Shown: one piece after another, positions 1-8,344 of the stretch
How the letters are laid out: each line of letters opens with the position of its first letter
Position numbering within the stretch: the first letter of the stretch is position 1
Origin: Saccoglossus kowalevskii
Taxonomy: Eukaryota > Hemichordata > Enteropneusta > Harrimaniidae
Reading direction: 5' to 3'
Assembly: GCF_000003605.2 (NCBI RefSeq)
Contig: NW_003118718.1
Span: 1-33,452 of the forward strand
DNA: 33,452 bases
The notes under the pieces: generated by a model
Databases searched by the model: none
Told to the model about the DNA's origin: nothing
Seen by the model: only the letters and a program-made list of their open reading frames with translations
Program-made: the position numbers and the translations under genes

Positions 1-44
1 TCCAATGTGCTCTGCATGCGTGGGTTCGAATCCCATCTTCGTGG
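1..44 (+). tRNA. tRNA-Ser-GCT: tRNA-Ser(GCT) 3' part, unit 0 (cut by window edge)
   Basis: Positions 39-82 only; the anticodon lies outside. Changes: T43A (TCCAA), C55T, C76T and C81G, the last breaking the first acceptor pair. T43A would pair with T27, an allele seen in the 5' halves of units 2 and 88. Followed by an S2-like spacer starting ACTCAATTTC. Confidence 0.85.
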
Positions 45-252
45 ACTCAATTTCTACAGTTTTTAAGTACCATAATAAAATTGCAATCATGCTCGGTGCC
101 AGATTTTGATTGTTGAGCAGTTAACACTCGTCTTGAATTACCATTTCTATCTCGATTATCATATAACCATGTTCGCAGCATTGGTAAGTAATTTTCACAT
201 GTGGTCTAACACCTGGCCTAGCTAAATTCGTTACGCTGTGCATAAGTACGTA

Positions 253-334
253 GACGAGGTGGCCGAGTGGGTAAGGCGATGCACTGCTAATCCATTCTGT
301 TCTGCACGCATGGGTTCGAATCCCATCCTCGTCG
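253..334 (+). tRNA. tRNA-Ser-GCT: tRNA-Ser(GCT), type B, unit 1
   Basis: Type B allele with T19G, G30C, G45C, C48T, G58A. G30C makes a C-C mismatch in the anticodon stem and G45C one in the variable arm, while G58A turns a G-U into an A-U pair in the T stem. Followed by S4. Confidence 0.9.
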
Positions 335-538
335 ACGTGATTCTACACTTTTAAGTTCCATTATGAAATTACCATCATGCTTTTGCATATTTTGAATGTT
401 GAGTAGATAACACTCATCTTGAATTACCACTTCGATCTCGATTAGCATATAATCATGTTCGCAGCATTGATAAGTAATTTTCACATGTGGTCTAACACCT
501 GGCCTAGCTAAATTCGTTACGCTGTCCACAATTACGTA
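335..538 (+). repeat. Spacer class S4, reference copy
   Basis: This is the S4 spacer, 204 bp (286-bp unit). Diagnostics are the start ACGTGATTCTACAC, then TTCCATTATG, ATGCTTTTGCATATTTTG, GAGTAGATAACACTCATC, CACTTCGATC and GATTAGCATATAATCATG. It nearly always follows type B tRNAs. It holds no gene: only the terminator T-run, the conserved CACATGTG palindrome and the leader of the next tRNA. Confidence 0.9.
349..352 (+). terminator. Pol III terminator, S4 form (unit 1)
   Basis: S4 changes the preceding CAG to CAC but keeps TTTT (CTACACTTTTAAG), 14 nt after the tRNA. Confidence 0.82.
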
Positions 539-620
539 GATGAGGTGGCCGAGTGGTTAAGGCGTTGGACTGCTAATCCATTGTGCTCTGCACGCGTGGG
601 TTCGAATCCCGTCCTCGTCG
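539..620 (+). tRNA. tRNA-Ser-GCT: tRNA-Ser(GCT), unit 2
   Basis: C3T (U-G wobble), A27T (U-U with T43) and A73G (wobble in T stem). Anticodon and boxes intact. Followed by S1. Confidence 0.92.
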
Positions 621-827
621 ACTCAATTTCCACAGTTTTAAGTACCATAATAAAATTGCAATCATGCTCATTGCTAGATTTTGATTGTTGAGCAGTTAAC
701 ACTCGTCTTAAATTACCATTTCTATCTCGATTATCATATAACCATGTTCGCAGCATTAGTAAGTAATTTTCACATGTGGTCTAACACCTGGTCTAGCTAA
801 ATTCGTTACGCTGTGCAAATGTACGTA

Positions 828-907
828 GACGAGTGGCCGAGTGGTTAAGCGATGAACTGCTAATCCATTGTGCTCTGCACGCGTGGGTTCGAATCCCATC
901 CTCGTCG
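828..907 (+). pseudogene. tRNA-Ser(GCT) with two 1-bp deletions, unit 3
   Basis: 80 nt: one G is missing from the acceptor GACGAGG/TG junction and one from the D stem GGCG; also G30A. The stems are shortened, so a pseudogene or a sequencing error. Unit 106 has the same two deletions. Followed by a spacer that is S4 at first and then S1-like. Confidence 0.7.
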
Positions 908-1113
908 ACGTGATTCTACACTTTTAAGTTCCATTATGAAATTAACCATCATGCTTTTGCATATCTTGAAATGTTGAGTAGATAACACTCGTCCTGAATT
1001 ACCATTTCTATCTCGATTATCATATAACCATGTTCGCAGCATGGGTAAGTAATTTTCACATGTGGTTTAACACCTGGCCTAGCTAAATTCGTTACGCTGT
1101 CAACAATTACGTA

Positions 1114-1195
1114 GATGAGGTGGCCTAGTGGTTAAGGCGATGGACTGCTAATCCATTGTGCTCTGCACCCGTGGGTTCGAATCCCATCCTCGTCG
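1114..1195 (+). tRNA. tRNA-Ser-GCT: tRNA-Ser(GCT), unit 4
   Basis: C3T, G13T in the D loop and G56C in the variable arm; same set as unit 27. Leader CAACAATTACGTA. Followed by S1. Confidence 0.92.
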
Positions 1196-1402
1196 ACTCA
1201 ATTTATACAGTTTTAAGTACCATAATAAAATTGCATTCATGTTCGTTGCCAGATTTTGATTGTTGAGCAGTAAACACTCGTCTTGAATTACCATTTCTAT
1301 CTCGATTAACATATAACCATGTTCGCAGCATTAGTAAGTAATTTTCACATGTGGTATAACACCTGGCCTAGGTAAATTCGTTACGCTGTGCATAAGTACG
1401 TA

Positions 1403-1484
1403 GACGAGGTGGCCGAGTGGTTAAGGTTATGGACTGCTAATCCATTGTGCTCTGCACGCGTGGGTTTGAATCCCATCCTCGTCG
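1403..1484 (+). tRNA. tRNA-Ser-GCT: tRNA-Ser(GCT), B-box mutant, unit 5
   Basis: C25T (G-U in D stem), G26T and C65T. C65 is canonical C56, needed for TFIIIC binding and the D-loop/T-loop contact, so expression is doubtful. Followed by S3 (GTTATTC variant). Confidence 0.85.
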
Positions 1485-1689
1485 ACGTTATTCTACAGTT
1501 TTAAGTACCATTATGAAATTACCATCATTCTATTGCAGATTTTGATTGCTGAGTAGTTTACACTCGTCCTGAATTACAATTTCGATCTCGATTATCATAT
1601 AACCATGTTCGCAGCAAAAGATAAGTAATTTTCACATGTGGTCTAACACCTGGCCTAGCTAAATTCGTTACGCTGTCCATAAGTACATA

Positions 1690-1771
1690 GGCGAGGTGGC
1701 CGAGTGGTTAAGGCGATGGACTGCTAATCCATTGTGCTCTGCACGCGTGGGTTCGAATCCCATCCTCGTCG
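1690..1771 (+). tRNA. tRNA-Ser-GCT: tRNA-Ser(GCT), unit 6
   Basis: A2G only (G2-U80 wobble). Leader ends TACATA rather than TACGTA. Followed by S2. Confidence 0.95.
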
Positions 1772-1986
1772 ACTTAATTTCTACAGTTTTTAAGTACCAT
1801 AATAAAATTGCAATCATGCTCGGTGCCAGATTTTGATTGTTGAGCAGTTAACACTCGTCTTGAATTACCATTTCTACCTCGATTATCATATAACCATGTT
1901 CGCAGCATTGGTAAGTAATTTTCACATGTGGTATAACACATGATCTAGCTAAATTCGTTACGCTGTGCAAATGTACGTAGACGAGG

Positions 1987-1997
1987 TGGCCGAGTGG
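1987..1997 (+). promoter_or_regulatory. A box of unit 7 (reference)
   Basis: TGGCCGAGTGG at tRNA positions 8-18 matches the eukaryotic Pol III A box (TRGYNNARNNG). It is the upstream half of the TFIIIC-binding internal promoter and is intact in most units. Changes at G17 or G18 occur in units 11, 14, 15, 20, 22, 48 and 77. Confidence 0.92.
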
Positions 1998-2039
1998 TTA
2001 AGGCGATGGACTGCTAATCCATTGTGCTCTGCACGCGTG

Positions 2040-2050
2040 GGTTCGAATCC
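2040..2050 (+). promoter_or_regulatory. B box of unit 7 (reference)
   Basis: GGTTCGAATCC at tRNA positions 61-71 is a perfect B box, the high-affinity TFIIIC site. Fourteen S3-linked units change its core: C65T in seven and T64A in seven. Confidence 0.93.
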
Positions 2051-2076
2051 CATCCTCGTCGACTCAATTTCTACAG

Positions 2077-2080
2077 TTTT
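2077..2080 (+). terminator. Pol III terminator, S1 form (unit 7)
   Basis: A TTTT run sits 16-19 nt after the tRNA 3' end, inside the conserved core TTCTACAGTTTTAAG. This is the first run of four or more T after the gene, giving a predicted 3' trailer of about 15-19 nt. Confidence 0.85.
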
Positions 2081-2211
2081 AAGTACCATAATAAAATTGC
2101 AATCATGCTCCTTGCCAGATTTTGATTGTTGAGTAGTTAACACTCGTCCTGAATTACAATTTCGATCTCGATTATCATATAACCATGTTCGCAGCATTAG
2201 TAAGTAATTTT

Positions 2212-2219
2212 CACATGTG
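2212..2219 (+). promoter_or_regulatory. Conserved CACATGTG palindrome upstream of each tRNA (unit 8 shown)
   Basis: This 8-bp palindrome contains two overlapping E-box (CANNTG) words and lies at -57 to -50 from the next tRNA. Units 1 and 8 have the same spacing and most units of all four classes carry it. Whether a factor binds it is unknown; homogenisation of the repeats alone could also explain it. Confidence 0.4.
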
Positions 2220-2268
2220 GTCTAACACCTGGTCTAGCTAAATTCGTTACGCTGTGCAAATGTACGTA

Positions 2269-2350
2269 GACGAGGTGGCCGAGTGGTTAAGGCGATGGAC
2301 TGCTAATCCATTGTGCTCTGCACGCGTGGGTACGAATCCCATCCTCGTCG
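2269..2350 (+). tRNA. tRNA-Ser-GCT: tRNA-Ser(GCT), B-box mutant, unit 8
   Basis: T64A only, replacing the universal T-loop Psi55 and changing the B box to GGTACGAATCC. Followed by S3, as are all T64A copies. Confidence 0.87.
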
Positions 2351-2364
2351 ACGTGATTCTACAG

Positions 2365-2368
2365 TTTT
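2365..2368 (+). terminator. Pol III terminator, S3 form (unit 8)
   Basis: TTTT follows 14 nt after the tRNA end. It is kept although many S3-linked tRNAs are damaged. Confidence 0.82.
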
Positions 2369-2555
2369 AAGTACCATTATGAAATTACCATCATTCTCTT
2401 GCAGATTTTGATTGCTGAGTAGTTAACACTCGTCCTGAATTACAATTTCGATCTCGATTATCATATAACCATGTTCGCAGCATTGGTAAGTAATTTTCAC
2501 ATGTTGTCTAACACCTGGCCTAGCTAAAATTAGTTACGCTGTCCACAATTACGTA

Positions 2556-2637
2556 GATGACGTGGCCGAGTGGTTAAGGCGATGGACTGCTAATCCATTG
2601 TGCTCTGCATGCGTGGGTTCGAATCCCATCCTCGTCG
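2556..2637 (+). tRNA. tRNA-Ser-GCT: tRNA-Ser(GCT), unit 9
   Basis: C3T, G6C (C-C mismatch with C76) and C55T (wobble in the variable arm). The acceptor stem is weakened. Followed by S2 with ACTCAATTTC start. Confidence 0.88.
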
Positions 2638-2846
2638 ACTCAATTTCTACAGTTTTTAAGTACCATAATAAAATTGCAATCAAGCTCGGTGCCAGATTTT
2701 GATTGTTGAGCAGTTAACACTCGTCTTGAATTACCATTTTCTATCTCGATTATCATATAACCATGTTCGCAGCATTGGTAAGTAATTTTCACATGTGGTC
2801 TAACACCTGGCCTAGCTAAATTCGTTACGCTGTGCATAATTACGTA

Positions 2847-2928
2847 GACGAGGTGGCCGAGTGGGTAAGGCGATGCACTGCTAATCCATTCTGTTCTGCA
2901 CGTATGGGTTCGAATCCCATCCTCGTCG
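2847..2928 (+). tRNA. tRNA-Ser-GCT: tRNA-Ser(GCT), type B, unit 10
   Basis: Type B with G30C and an added C57T. Followed by S4. Confidence 0.88.
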
Positions 2929-3132
2929 ACGTGATTCTACACTTTTAAGTTCCATTATGAAATTACCATCATGCTTTTGCATATTTTGAATGTTGAGTAG
3001 ATAACACTCATCTTGAATTACCACTTCGATCTCGATTAGCATATAATCATGTTCGCAACATTGATAAGTAATTTTCACATGTGGTCTAACACCTGGCCTA
3101 GCTAAATTCGTTACGCTGTCCACAATTACGTA

Positions 3133-3214
3133 GATGAGGTGGCCGAGTCGTTAAGGCGATGGACTGCTAATCCATTGTGCTCTGCACGCGTGGGTTCGAA
3201 TCCCATCCTCGTCG
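3133..3214 (+). tRNA. tRNA-Ser-GCT: tRNA-Ser(GCT), unit 11
   Basis: C3T and G17C. G17 is one of the two invariant D-loop G residues that contact the T loop. The spacer is an S1-to-S4 mosaic carrying the rare ATGATCATTGCTAG and GAGTCGATAAC. Confidence 0.87.
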
Positions 3215-3421
3215 ACTCAATTTCTACAGTTTTAAGTACCATAATAAAATTGCAATCATGATCATTGCTAGATTTTGAATGTTGAGTCGATAACACTCAT
3301 CTTGAATTACCACTTCGATCTCGATTAGCATATAATCATGTTCGCAGCATTGGTAAGTAATTTTCACACGTGGTCTAACACCTGGCCTAGCTAAATTTGT
3401 TACGCTGTGCATAAGTACGTA

Positions 3422-3503
3422 GACGAGGTGGCCGAGTGGTTAAGGCGATGGACTGCTAATCCATTGTGCTCTGCATGCGTGGGTTCGAATCCCATCCTCG
3501 TCG
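3422..3503 (+). tRNA. tRNA-Ser-GCT: tRNA-Ser(GCT), unit 12
   Basis: C55T only (G45-U55 wobble). Followed by S2 with ACTCAATTTC start. Confidence 0.95.
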
Positions 3504-3711
3504 ACTCAATTTCTACAGTTTTTAAGTACCATAATAAAATTGCAATAATGCTCGGTGCCAGATTTTGATTGTTGAGCAGTTAACACTCGTCTTGAATTAC
3601 CATTTCTATCTCGATTATCATATAACCATGTTCGCAGCATTGGTAAGTAATTTTCACATGTGGTCTAACACCTGGCCTAGTTAAATTCGTTACGCTGTGC
3701 ATAAGTACGTA

Positions 3712-3793
3712 GACGAGGTGGCCGAGTGGGTAATGCGATGGACTGCTAATCCATTCTGTTCTGCACGCATGGGTTCGAATCCCATCCTCGTCG
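3712..3793 (+). tRNA. tRNA-Ser-GCT: tRNA-Ser(GCT), type B, unit 13
   Basis: Type B with G30 retained but G23T, giving a C12-U23 mismatch in the short D stem. Followed by S4. Confidence 0.88.
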
Positions 3794-3997
3794 ACGTGAT
3801 TCTACACTTTTATGTTCCATTATGAAATTACCATCATGCCTTTGCATATTTTGAATGTTGAGTAGATAACACTCATCTTGAATTACCACTTCGATCTCGA
3901 TTATCATATAACCATGTTCGCAGCATTGATAAGTAATTTTCACATGTGGTCTAACACCTGGCCTAGCTAAATTCGTTACGCTGTCCACAATTACGTA

Positions 3998-4079
3998 GAT
4001 GAGGTGGCCGAGTCGTTAAGGCGATGGACTTCTAATCCATTGTGCCCTGCACGCGTGGGTTCGAATCCCATCCTCGTCG
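3998..4079 (+). tRNA. tRNA with Ser body and anticodon TCT, unit 14
   Basis: G34T changes the anticodon to TCT, which would read AGA (Arg). The class II variable arm and G82 are kept, so SerRS could still charge it. Also C3T, G17C and T49C. If expressed it would put Ser at AGA codons; G17C and no other sign of selection suggest a decayed copy. Followed by S1. Confidence 0.85.
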
Positions 4080-4286
4080 ACTCAATTTCTACAGTTTTAA
4101 GTACCATAATAAAATTGCAATCATGCTCATTGCTAGATTTTGATTGTTGAGCAGTTAACACTCGTCCTGAATTACAATTTCGATTTCGATTATCATATAA
4201 CCATGTTCGCAGCATTAGTAAGTAATTTTCACATGTGGTCTAACACCTGGCCTAGCTAAATTCGTTACGCTGTCCACAATTACGTA

Positions 4287-4368
4287 GATGAGTTGGCCGA
4301 GTTGTTAAGGCGATGGACTGCTAATCCATTGTGCTCTGCACGCGTTGGTTCGAATCCCATCCTCGTCG
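4287..4368 (+). tRNA. tRNA-Ser(GCT), degenerate, unit 15
   Basis: C3T, G7T (U-C with C75), G17T and G60T (U-C in T stem). Four changes at structural sites make function unlikely. Followed by S1. Confidence 0.82.
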
Positions 4369-4575
4369 ACTCAATTTCTACAGTTTTAAGTACCATAATA
4401 AAATTGCAATCATGCTCATTGCCAGATTTTGATTGTTGAGCAGTTAACACTCGTCTTGAATTACCATTTCTATCTCGATCATCATATAACCATGTTCGCA
4501 GCATTAGTAAGTAATTTTCACATGTGGTATAACACCTGGTCTAGCTAAATTCGTTACGCCGTGCATAAGTACGTA

Positions 4576-4657
4576 GACGTGGTGGCCGAGTGGTTAAGGC
4601 GATGGACTGCTAATCCATTGTGCTCTGCACGCATGGGTTCGAATCCCATCCTCGTCG
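4576..4657 (+). tRNA. tRNA-Ser-GCT: tRNA-Ser(GCT), unit 16
   Basis: A5T (U-U in acceptor stem) and G58A. The S1 spacer that follows has CGCATGCG in place of CACATGTG, two changes that keep the palindrome. Confidence 0.9.
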
Positions 4658-4864
4658 ACTCAATTTCTACAGTTTTAAGTACCATAATAAAATTGCAATC
4701 ATGCTCGTTGCCAGATTTTGATTGTTGAGGAGTTAACACTCGTCCTGAATTACAATTTCGATCTCGATTATCATATAACCATGTTCGCAGCATTGATAAG
4801 TAATTTTCGCATGCGGTCTAACACCTGGCCTAGCTAAATTCGTTATGCTGTCCACAATTACGTA

Positions 4865-4908
4865 GATGAGGTGGCCAAGTGGTTAAGGCGAGGTGGCAGT
4901 GTGGTTAA
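4865..4908 (+). repeat. 22-bp tandem duplication of a tRNA 5' half
   Basis: Positions 4865-4886 and 4887-4908 are two diverged 22-bp copies of tRNA positions 1-22, both ending GTGGTTAA or AGTGGTTAA. They lengthen unit 17 to 312 bp. The downstream copy leaves an 82-nt gene ending at 4968. Confidence 0.8.
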
Positions 4909-4968
4909 AGCGATGGACTGCTAATCCATTGTGCTCTGCACGCGTGGGTTCGAATCCCATCCTCGTCG
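4887..4968 (+). tRNA. tRNA-Ser(GCT) behind a duplicated 5' half, unit 17
   Basis: The 82-nt frame ending at 4968 starts GGCGAGG (A2G). D arm changes: C12A, A14T, G23A, with an A12-A23 mismatch. A second, upstream 5' half begins at 4865, so the whole locus is 104 bp. Transcription from the upstream A box would give a tRNA with a 22-nt insert. Followed by S1. Confidence 0.75.
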
Positions 4969-5176
4969 ACTCAATTTTTTACAGTTTTAAGTACCATAAT
5001 AAAATTGCAATCATGCTCCTTGCCAGATTTTGATTGCTGAGCAGTTAACACTCGTCTTGAATTACCATTTCTATCTCGATTATCATATAACCATGTTCGC
5101 AGCATTGGTAAGTAATTTTCACATGTTGTCTAACACCTGGTCTAGCTAAATTCGTTACGCCGTGCAAAAGTACGTA

Positions 5177-5258
5177 GACGAGGTGGCCGAGTGGTTAAGG
5201 CGATGGACTGCTAATCCATTGTGCTCTGCACGCGTGGGTTCGAATCCCATCCTCGTCG
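5177..5258 (+). tRNA. tRNA-Ser-GCT: tRNA-Ser(GCT), exact consensus, unit 18
   Basis: Identical to unit 7. Leader GCAAAAGTACGTA. Followed by S1. Homologous to unit 95. Confidence 0.97.
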
Positions 5259-5464
5259 ACTCAATTTCTACAGTTTTAAGTACCATAATAAAATTGCATT
5301 CATGCTCGTTGCCAGATTTTGATTGTTGAGCAGTTAACACTCGTCTTGAATTACCATTTCTATCTGGATTAACATATAACCATGTTCGCAGCATTAGTAA
5401 GTAATTTTCACATGTGGTCTAACACCTGGCCTAGCTAAATTCGTTATGCTGTCCATAATACATA

Positions 5465-5546
5465 GATGAGGTGGCCTAGTGGTTAAGGCGATGGACTGCT
5501 AATCCTTTGTGATCTGCACGCTTGGGTTCGAATCCCATCCTCGTCG
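5465..5546 (+). tRNA. tRNA-Ser(GCT), degenerate, unit 19
   Basis: C3T, G13T, A42T (U-U in anticodon stem), C48A and G58T (U-U in T stem). Shares A42T, G13T and G58T with unit 96. Short leader CCATAATACATA. Followed by S2. Confidence 0.85.
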
Positions 5547-5754
5547 ACTTAATTTCACCAGTTTTTAAGTACCATAATAAAATTGCAATCATGCTCGGTT
5601 CCAGATTTTGATTGTTGAGCAGTTAACACTCGTCTTGAATTACCATTTCTATCTCGATTATCATATAACCATGTTCGCAGCATTGGTAAGTAATTTTCAC
5701 ATGTGGTCTAACACCTGGCCTAGCTAAATTCGTTACGCCGTGCATGAGTACGTA

Positions 5755-5837
5755 GACGAGGTGGCCGAGTTGGTAATGCGATGCACTGCTAATCGATTCT
5801 GTTTCTGCACGCATGGGTTCGAATCCCATCCTCGTCG
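5755..5837 (+). tRNA. tRNA-Ser(GCT), type B, degenerate, unit 20
   Basis: 83 nt: T inserted in the variable arm. Changes also include G17T, T19G, G23T, G30C and C41G, so D and anticodon stems both carry mismatches. Close to unit 22 apart from these. The spacer starts as S4 and becomes S3, with extra bases in homopolymers. Confidence 0.75.
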
Positions 5838-6043
5838 ACGTGATGCTACACTTTTTAAGTTCCATTATGAAAATTATCATCATTCTCTTGCAGATTTTGA
5901 TTGCTGAGTAGTTAACACTCGTCCTGAATTACAATTTCGATCTCGATTATCATATAACCATGTTCGCAGCATTGATAAGTAATTTTCACATGTGGTCTAA
6001 CACCTGGCCTAGCTAAATTCGTTACGCTGTCCACAATTACGTA

Positions 6044-6125
6044 GATGAGGTGGCCGAGTGGTTAAGGCGATGGACTGCTAATCCATTGTGCTCTGCACGC
6101 GTGGGTTCGAATCCCATCTTCGTCG
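6044..6125 (+). tRNA. tRNA-Ser-GCT: tRNA-Ser(GCT), unit 21
   Basis: C3T and C76T, each giving a G-U pair in the acceptor stem. Followed by S2. Confidence 0.93.
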
Positions 6126-6333
6126 ACTTAATTTCTACAGTTTTTAAGTACCATAATAAAATTGCAATCATGCTCGGTGCCAGATTTTGATTGTTGAGCA
6201 TTTAACACTCGTCTTGAATTACCATTTCTATCTGGATTAACATATAACCATGTTCGCAGCATTAGTAAGTAATTTTCACATGTGGTCTAACACCTGGCCT
6301 AGCTAAATTCGTTACGCTGTGCATAAGTACGTA

Positions 6334-6415
6334 GACGAGGTGGCCGAGTTGGTAAGGCGATGCACTGCTAATCCATTCTGTTCTGCACGCATGGGTTCGA
6401 ATCCCATCCTCGTCG
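6334..6415 (+). tRNA. tRNA-Ser-GCT: tRNA-Ser(GCT), type B, unit 22
   Basis: Type B with G30C and G17T (D loop GAGTTGGTAA). Spacer is the S4-to-S3 mosaic beginning ACGTGATGCTACAC. Homologous to unit 97. Confidence 0.87.
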
Positions 6416-6619
6416 ACGTGATGCTACACTTTTAAGTTCCATTATGAAATTATCATCATTCTCTTGCAGATTTTGATTGCTGACTAGTTAACACTCGTCC
6501 TGAATTACAATTTCGATCTCGATTATCATATAACCATGTTCGCAGCATTGATAAGCAATTTTCACATGTGGTCTAACACCTGGCCTAGCTAAATTCGTTA
6601 GGCTGTCCACAATTACGTA

Positions 6620-6701
6620 GATGAGGTGGCCGAGTGGTTAAGGCGATGGACTGCTAATTCATTGTGCTCTGCACGCGTGGGTTCGAATCCCATCCTCGTC
6701 G
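6620..6701 (+). tRNA. tRNA-Ser-GCT: tRNA-Ser(GCT), unit 23
   Basis: C3T and C40T (G30-U40 wobble). Followed by S1 with CACACGTG at the palindrome site. Homologous to unit 98. Confidence 0.93.
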
Positions 6702-6903
6702 ACTCAATTTCTACAGTTTTAAGTACCATAATAAAATTGCATTCATGCTCGTTGCCAGATTTTGATTGTTGAGCAGTTAACACTCGTCTTGAATTACCAT
6801 TTCTATCTCGATTAACATATAACCATGTTCGCAGCATTAGTAAGTAATTTTCACACGTGGTCTAACACCTGGCCTAGCTAAATTACGCTGTCCATAATAC
6901 ATA

Positions 6904-6985
6904 GACGAGGTGGCCGAGTGGTTAAGGCGATGAACTGCTAATCCATTTTGCTCTGCACGCGTGGGTTCGAATCCCATCCTCGTCG
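6904..6985 (+). tRNA. tRNA-Ser-GCT: tRNA-Ser(GCT), unit 24
   Basis: G30A (A-C in anticodon stem) and G45T. The leader is shortened by about 5 bp (AAATTACGCTGTCC). Followed by S2. Homologous to unit 99. Confidence 0.9.
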
Positions 6986-7193
6986 ACTTAATTTCTACAG
7001 TTTTTAAGTACCATAATAAAATTGCAATCATGCTCGGTGCCAGATTTTGATTGTTGAGCAGTTAACACTCGTCTTGAATTACCATTTCTATCTCGATTAT
7101 CATATAACCATGTTCGCAGCATTGGTAAGTAATTTTCACATGTGGTCTAACACCTGGCCTAGCTAAATTCGTTACGCTGTGCATAAGTACGTA

Positions 7194-7275
7194 GAGGAGG
7201 TGGCCGAGTGGGTAAGGCGATGGACTGCTAATCCATTGTCTTCTGCACGCATGGGTTCGAATCCCATCCTCGTCG
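7194..7275 (+). tRNA. tRNA-Ser-GCT: tRNA-Ser(GCT), type B, unit 25
   Basis: C3G (G-G in acceptor stem), T19G, G47C, C48T and G58A, with G30 and G45 as in consensus. Followed by S4. Homologous to unit 100. Confidence 0.86.
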
Positions 7276-7480
7276 ACGTGATTCTACACTTTTAAGTTCC
7301 ATTATGAAATTACCATCATGCTTTTGCATATTTTGAATGTTGAGTAGATAACACTCATCTTGAATTACCACTTCGATCTCGATTAGCATATAATCATGTT
7401 CGCAGCATTGGTAAGTAATTTTCACATGTGGTCTAACACCTGGTCTAGCTAAAATTCTTTACGCTGTGCAAATGTACGTA

Positions 7481-7562
7481 GACGAGGTGGCCGAGTGGTT
7501 AAGGCGATGGACTGCTAATCCATTGTGCTCTGCACGCGTGGGTTTGAATCCCATCCTCGTCG
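7481..7562 (+). tRNA. tRNA-Ser-GCT: tRNA-Ser(GCT), B-box mutant, unit 26
   Basis: C65T only. Followed by S3 with the rare CTCTTCAAG. Homologous to unit 89. Confidence 0.87.
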
Positions 7563-7766
7563 ACGTGATTCTACAGTTTTAAGTACCATTATGAAATTAC
7601 CATCATTCTCTTCAAGATTTTGATTGCTGAGTAGTTTACACTCGTCCTGAATTACAATTTCGATCTCGATTATCATATAACCATGTTCGCAGCATTGATA
7701 AGTAATTTTCACATGTGGTCTAACACCTGGCCTAGCTAAATTCGTTACGCTGTCCACAATTACGTA

Positions 7767-7848
7767 GATGAGGTGGCCTAGTGGTTAAGGCGATGGACTG
7801 CTAATCCATTGTGCTCTGCACCCGTGGGTTCGAATCCCATCCTAGTCG
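7767..7848 (+). tRNA. tRNA-Ser-GCT: tRNA-Ser(GCT), unit 27
   Basis: C3T, G13T, G56C and C78A (G4-A78 mismatch). Unit 90 keeps only C3T and G56C. Followed by S1. Confidence 0.89.
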
Positions 7849-8055
7849 ACTCAATTTCTACAGTTTTAAGTACCATAATAAAATTGCATTCATGTTCGTT
7901 GCCAGATTTTGATTGTTGAGCAGTAAACACTCGTCTTGAATTACCATTTCTATCTCGATTAACATATAACCATGTTCGCAGCATTAGTAAGTAATTTTCA
8001 CATGTGGTCTAACACCTGGTCTAGCTAAATTCGTTACGCAGTGCATAAGTACGTA

Positions 8056-8137
8056 GACGTGGTGGCCTAGTGGTTAAGGCGATGGACTGCTAATCCATTG
8101 TGCTCTGCACGCGTGGGTTCGTATCCCATCCTCGTCG
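8056..8137 (+). tRNA. tRNA-Ser(GCT), degenerate, unit 28
   Basis: A5T (U-U), G13T and A67T. A67 is canonical A58, an invariant T-loop and B-box base. Identical tRNA to unit 91. Followed by S2. Confidence 0.84.
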
Positions 8138-8344
8138 ACTCAATTTCTACAGTTTTTAAGTACCATAATAAAATTGCAATCATGCTCGGTGCCCAGATTT
8201 TGATTGTTGAGCAGTTAACACTCGTCTTGAATTACCATTTTTATCTCGATTAACATATACCCATGTTCGCAGATTAGTAAGTAAATTTCACATGTGGTCT
8301 AACACCTGGCCTAGCTAAATTCGTTACGCTATCCATAATACATA

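Larger units (their letters stand above)
253..827 (+). repeat. Two-unit block duplicated at 13114-13688
   Basis: Units 1-2 match units 45-46 at a constant offset of 12861 bp. Shared rare markers are A73G in the second tRNA and TTCCACAG in its spacer. Confidence 0.8.
1980..2061 (+). tRNA. tRNA-Ser-GCT: tRNA-Ser(GCT), exact consensus, unit 7
   Basis: Reference copy. It has a 7-bp acceptor stem with G82 discriminator and a 3-bp D stem whose loop carries GG at 17-18. The anticodon stem ATGGA/TCCAT holds loop CTGCTAA, with anticodon GCT reading AGC/AGU. A class II variable arm with a 4-bp stem and a 5-bp T stem with loop TTCGAAT complete it. No intron; CCA is not encoded. SerRS in eukaryotes reads the long variable arm and discriminator rather than the anticodon. 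Leader GCAAATGTACGTA, terminator at 2077. Confidence 0.97.
2062..2268 (+). repeat. Spacer class S1, reference copy
   Basis: This is a 207-bp S1 spacer (289-bp unit), starting ACTCAATTTC, with a four-T terminator and ATAATAAAATTGCAATCATG. Its middle (GAGTAGTTAACACTCGTCC, ACAATTTCGATC) is S3-like, so even this copy is slightly mosaic. S1 usually follows consensus or C3T tRNAs. Confidence 0.85.
5177..7562 (+). repeat. Large block related to 27248-29053
   Basis: Units 18-19 match 95-96 at offset 22071, and units 22-26 match 97-101 at about 21492. The 579-bp difference is the extra dimer of units 20-21. Shared rare markers include A42T plus G58T, GCTGACTAG, ATAAGCAATTTT, C40T, the shortened leader ATTACGCTGTCCATAATAC, and C3G. 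Confidence 0.85.
7481..8137 (+). repeat. Three-unit block duplicated at 25519-26175
   Basis: Units 26-28 match units 89-91 at an exact offset of 18038 bp. Shared markers are C65T, the spacer motif CTCTTCAAGATTTTG, G56C, and the triple A5T/G13T/A67T in the third tRNA. Confidence 0.88.

Noticed and set aside
2077..2220. Downstream AATTTTC as the main terminator
   Set aside because: It is a TTTT run but lies about 145 nt after the tRNA end, far beyond the first T-run. At best it is a backup.
2062..2268. A second RNA gene (5S rRNA, U6 or another tRNA) inside the spacer
   Set aside because: I found no second A/B box pair, no 5S internal control region and no U6-like core. The spacers hold only the T-runs, the palindrome and AT-rich sequence.
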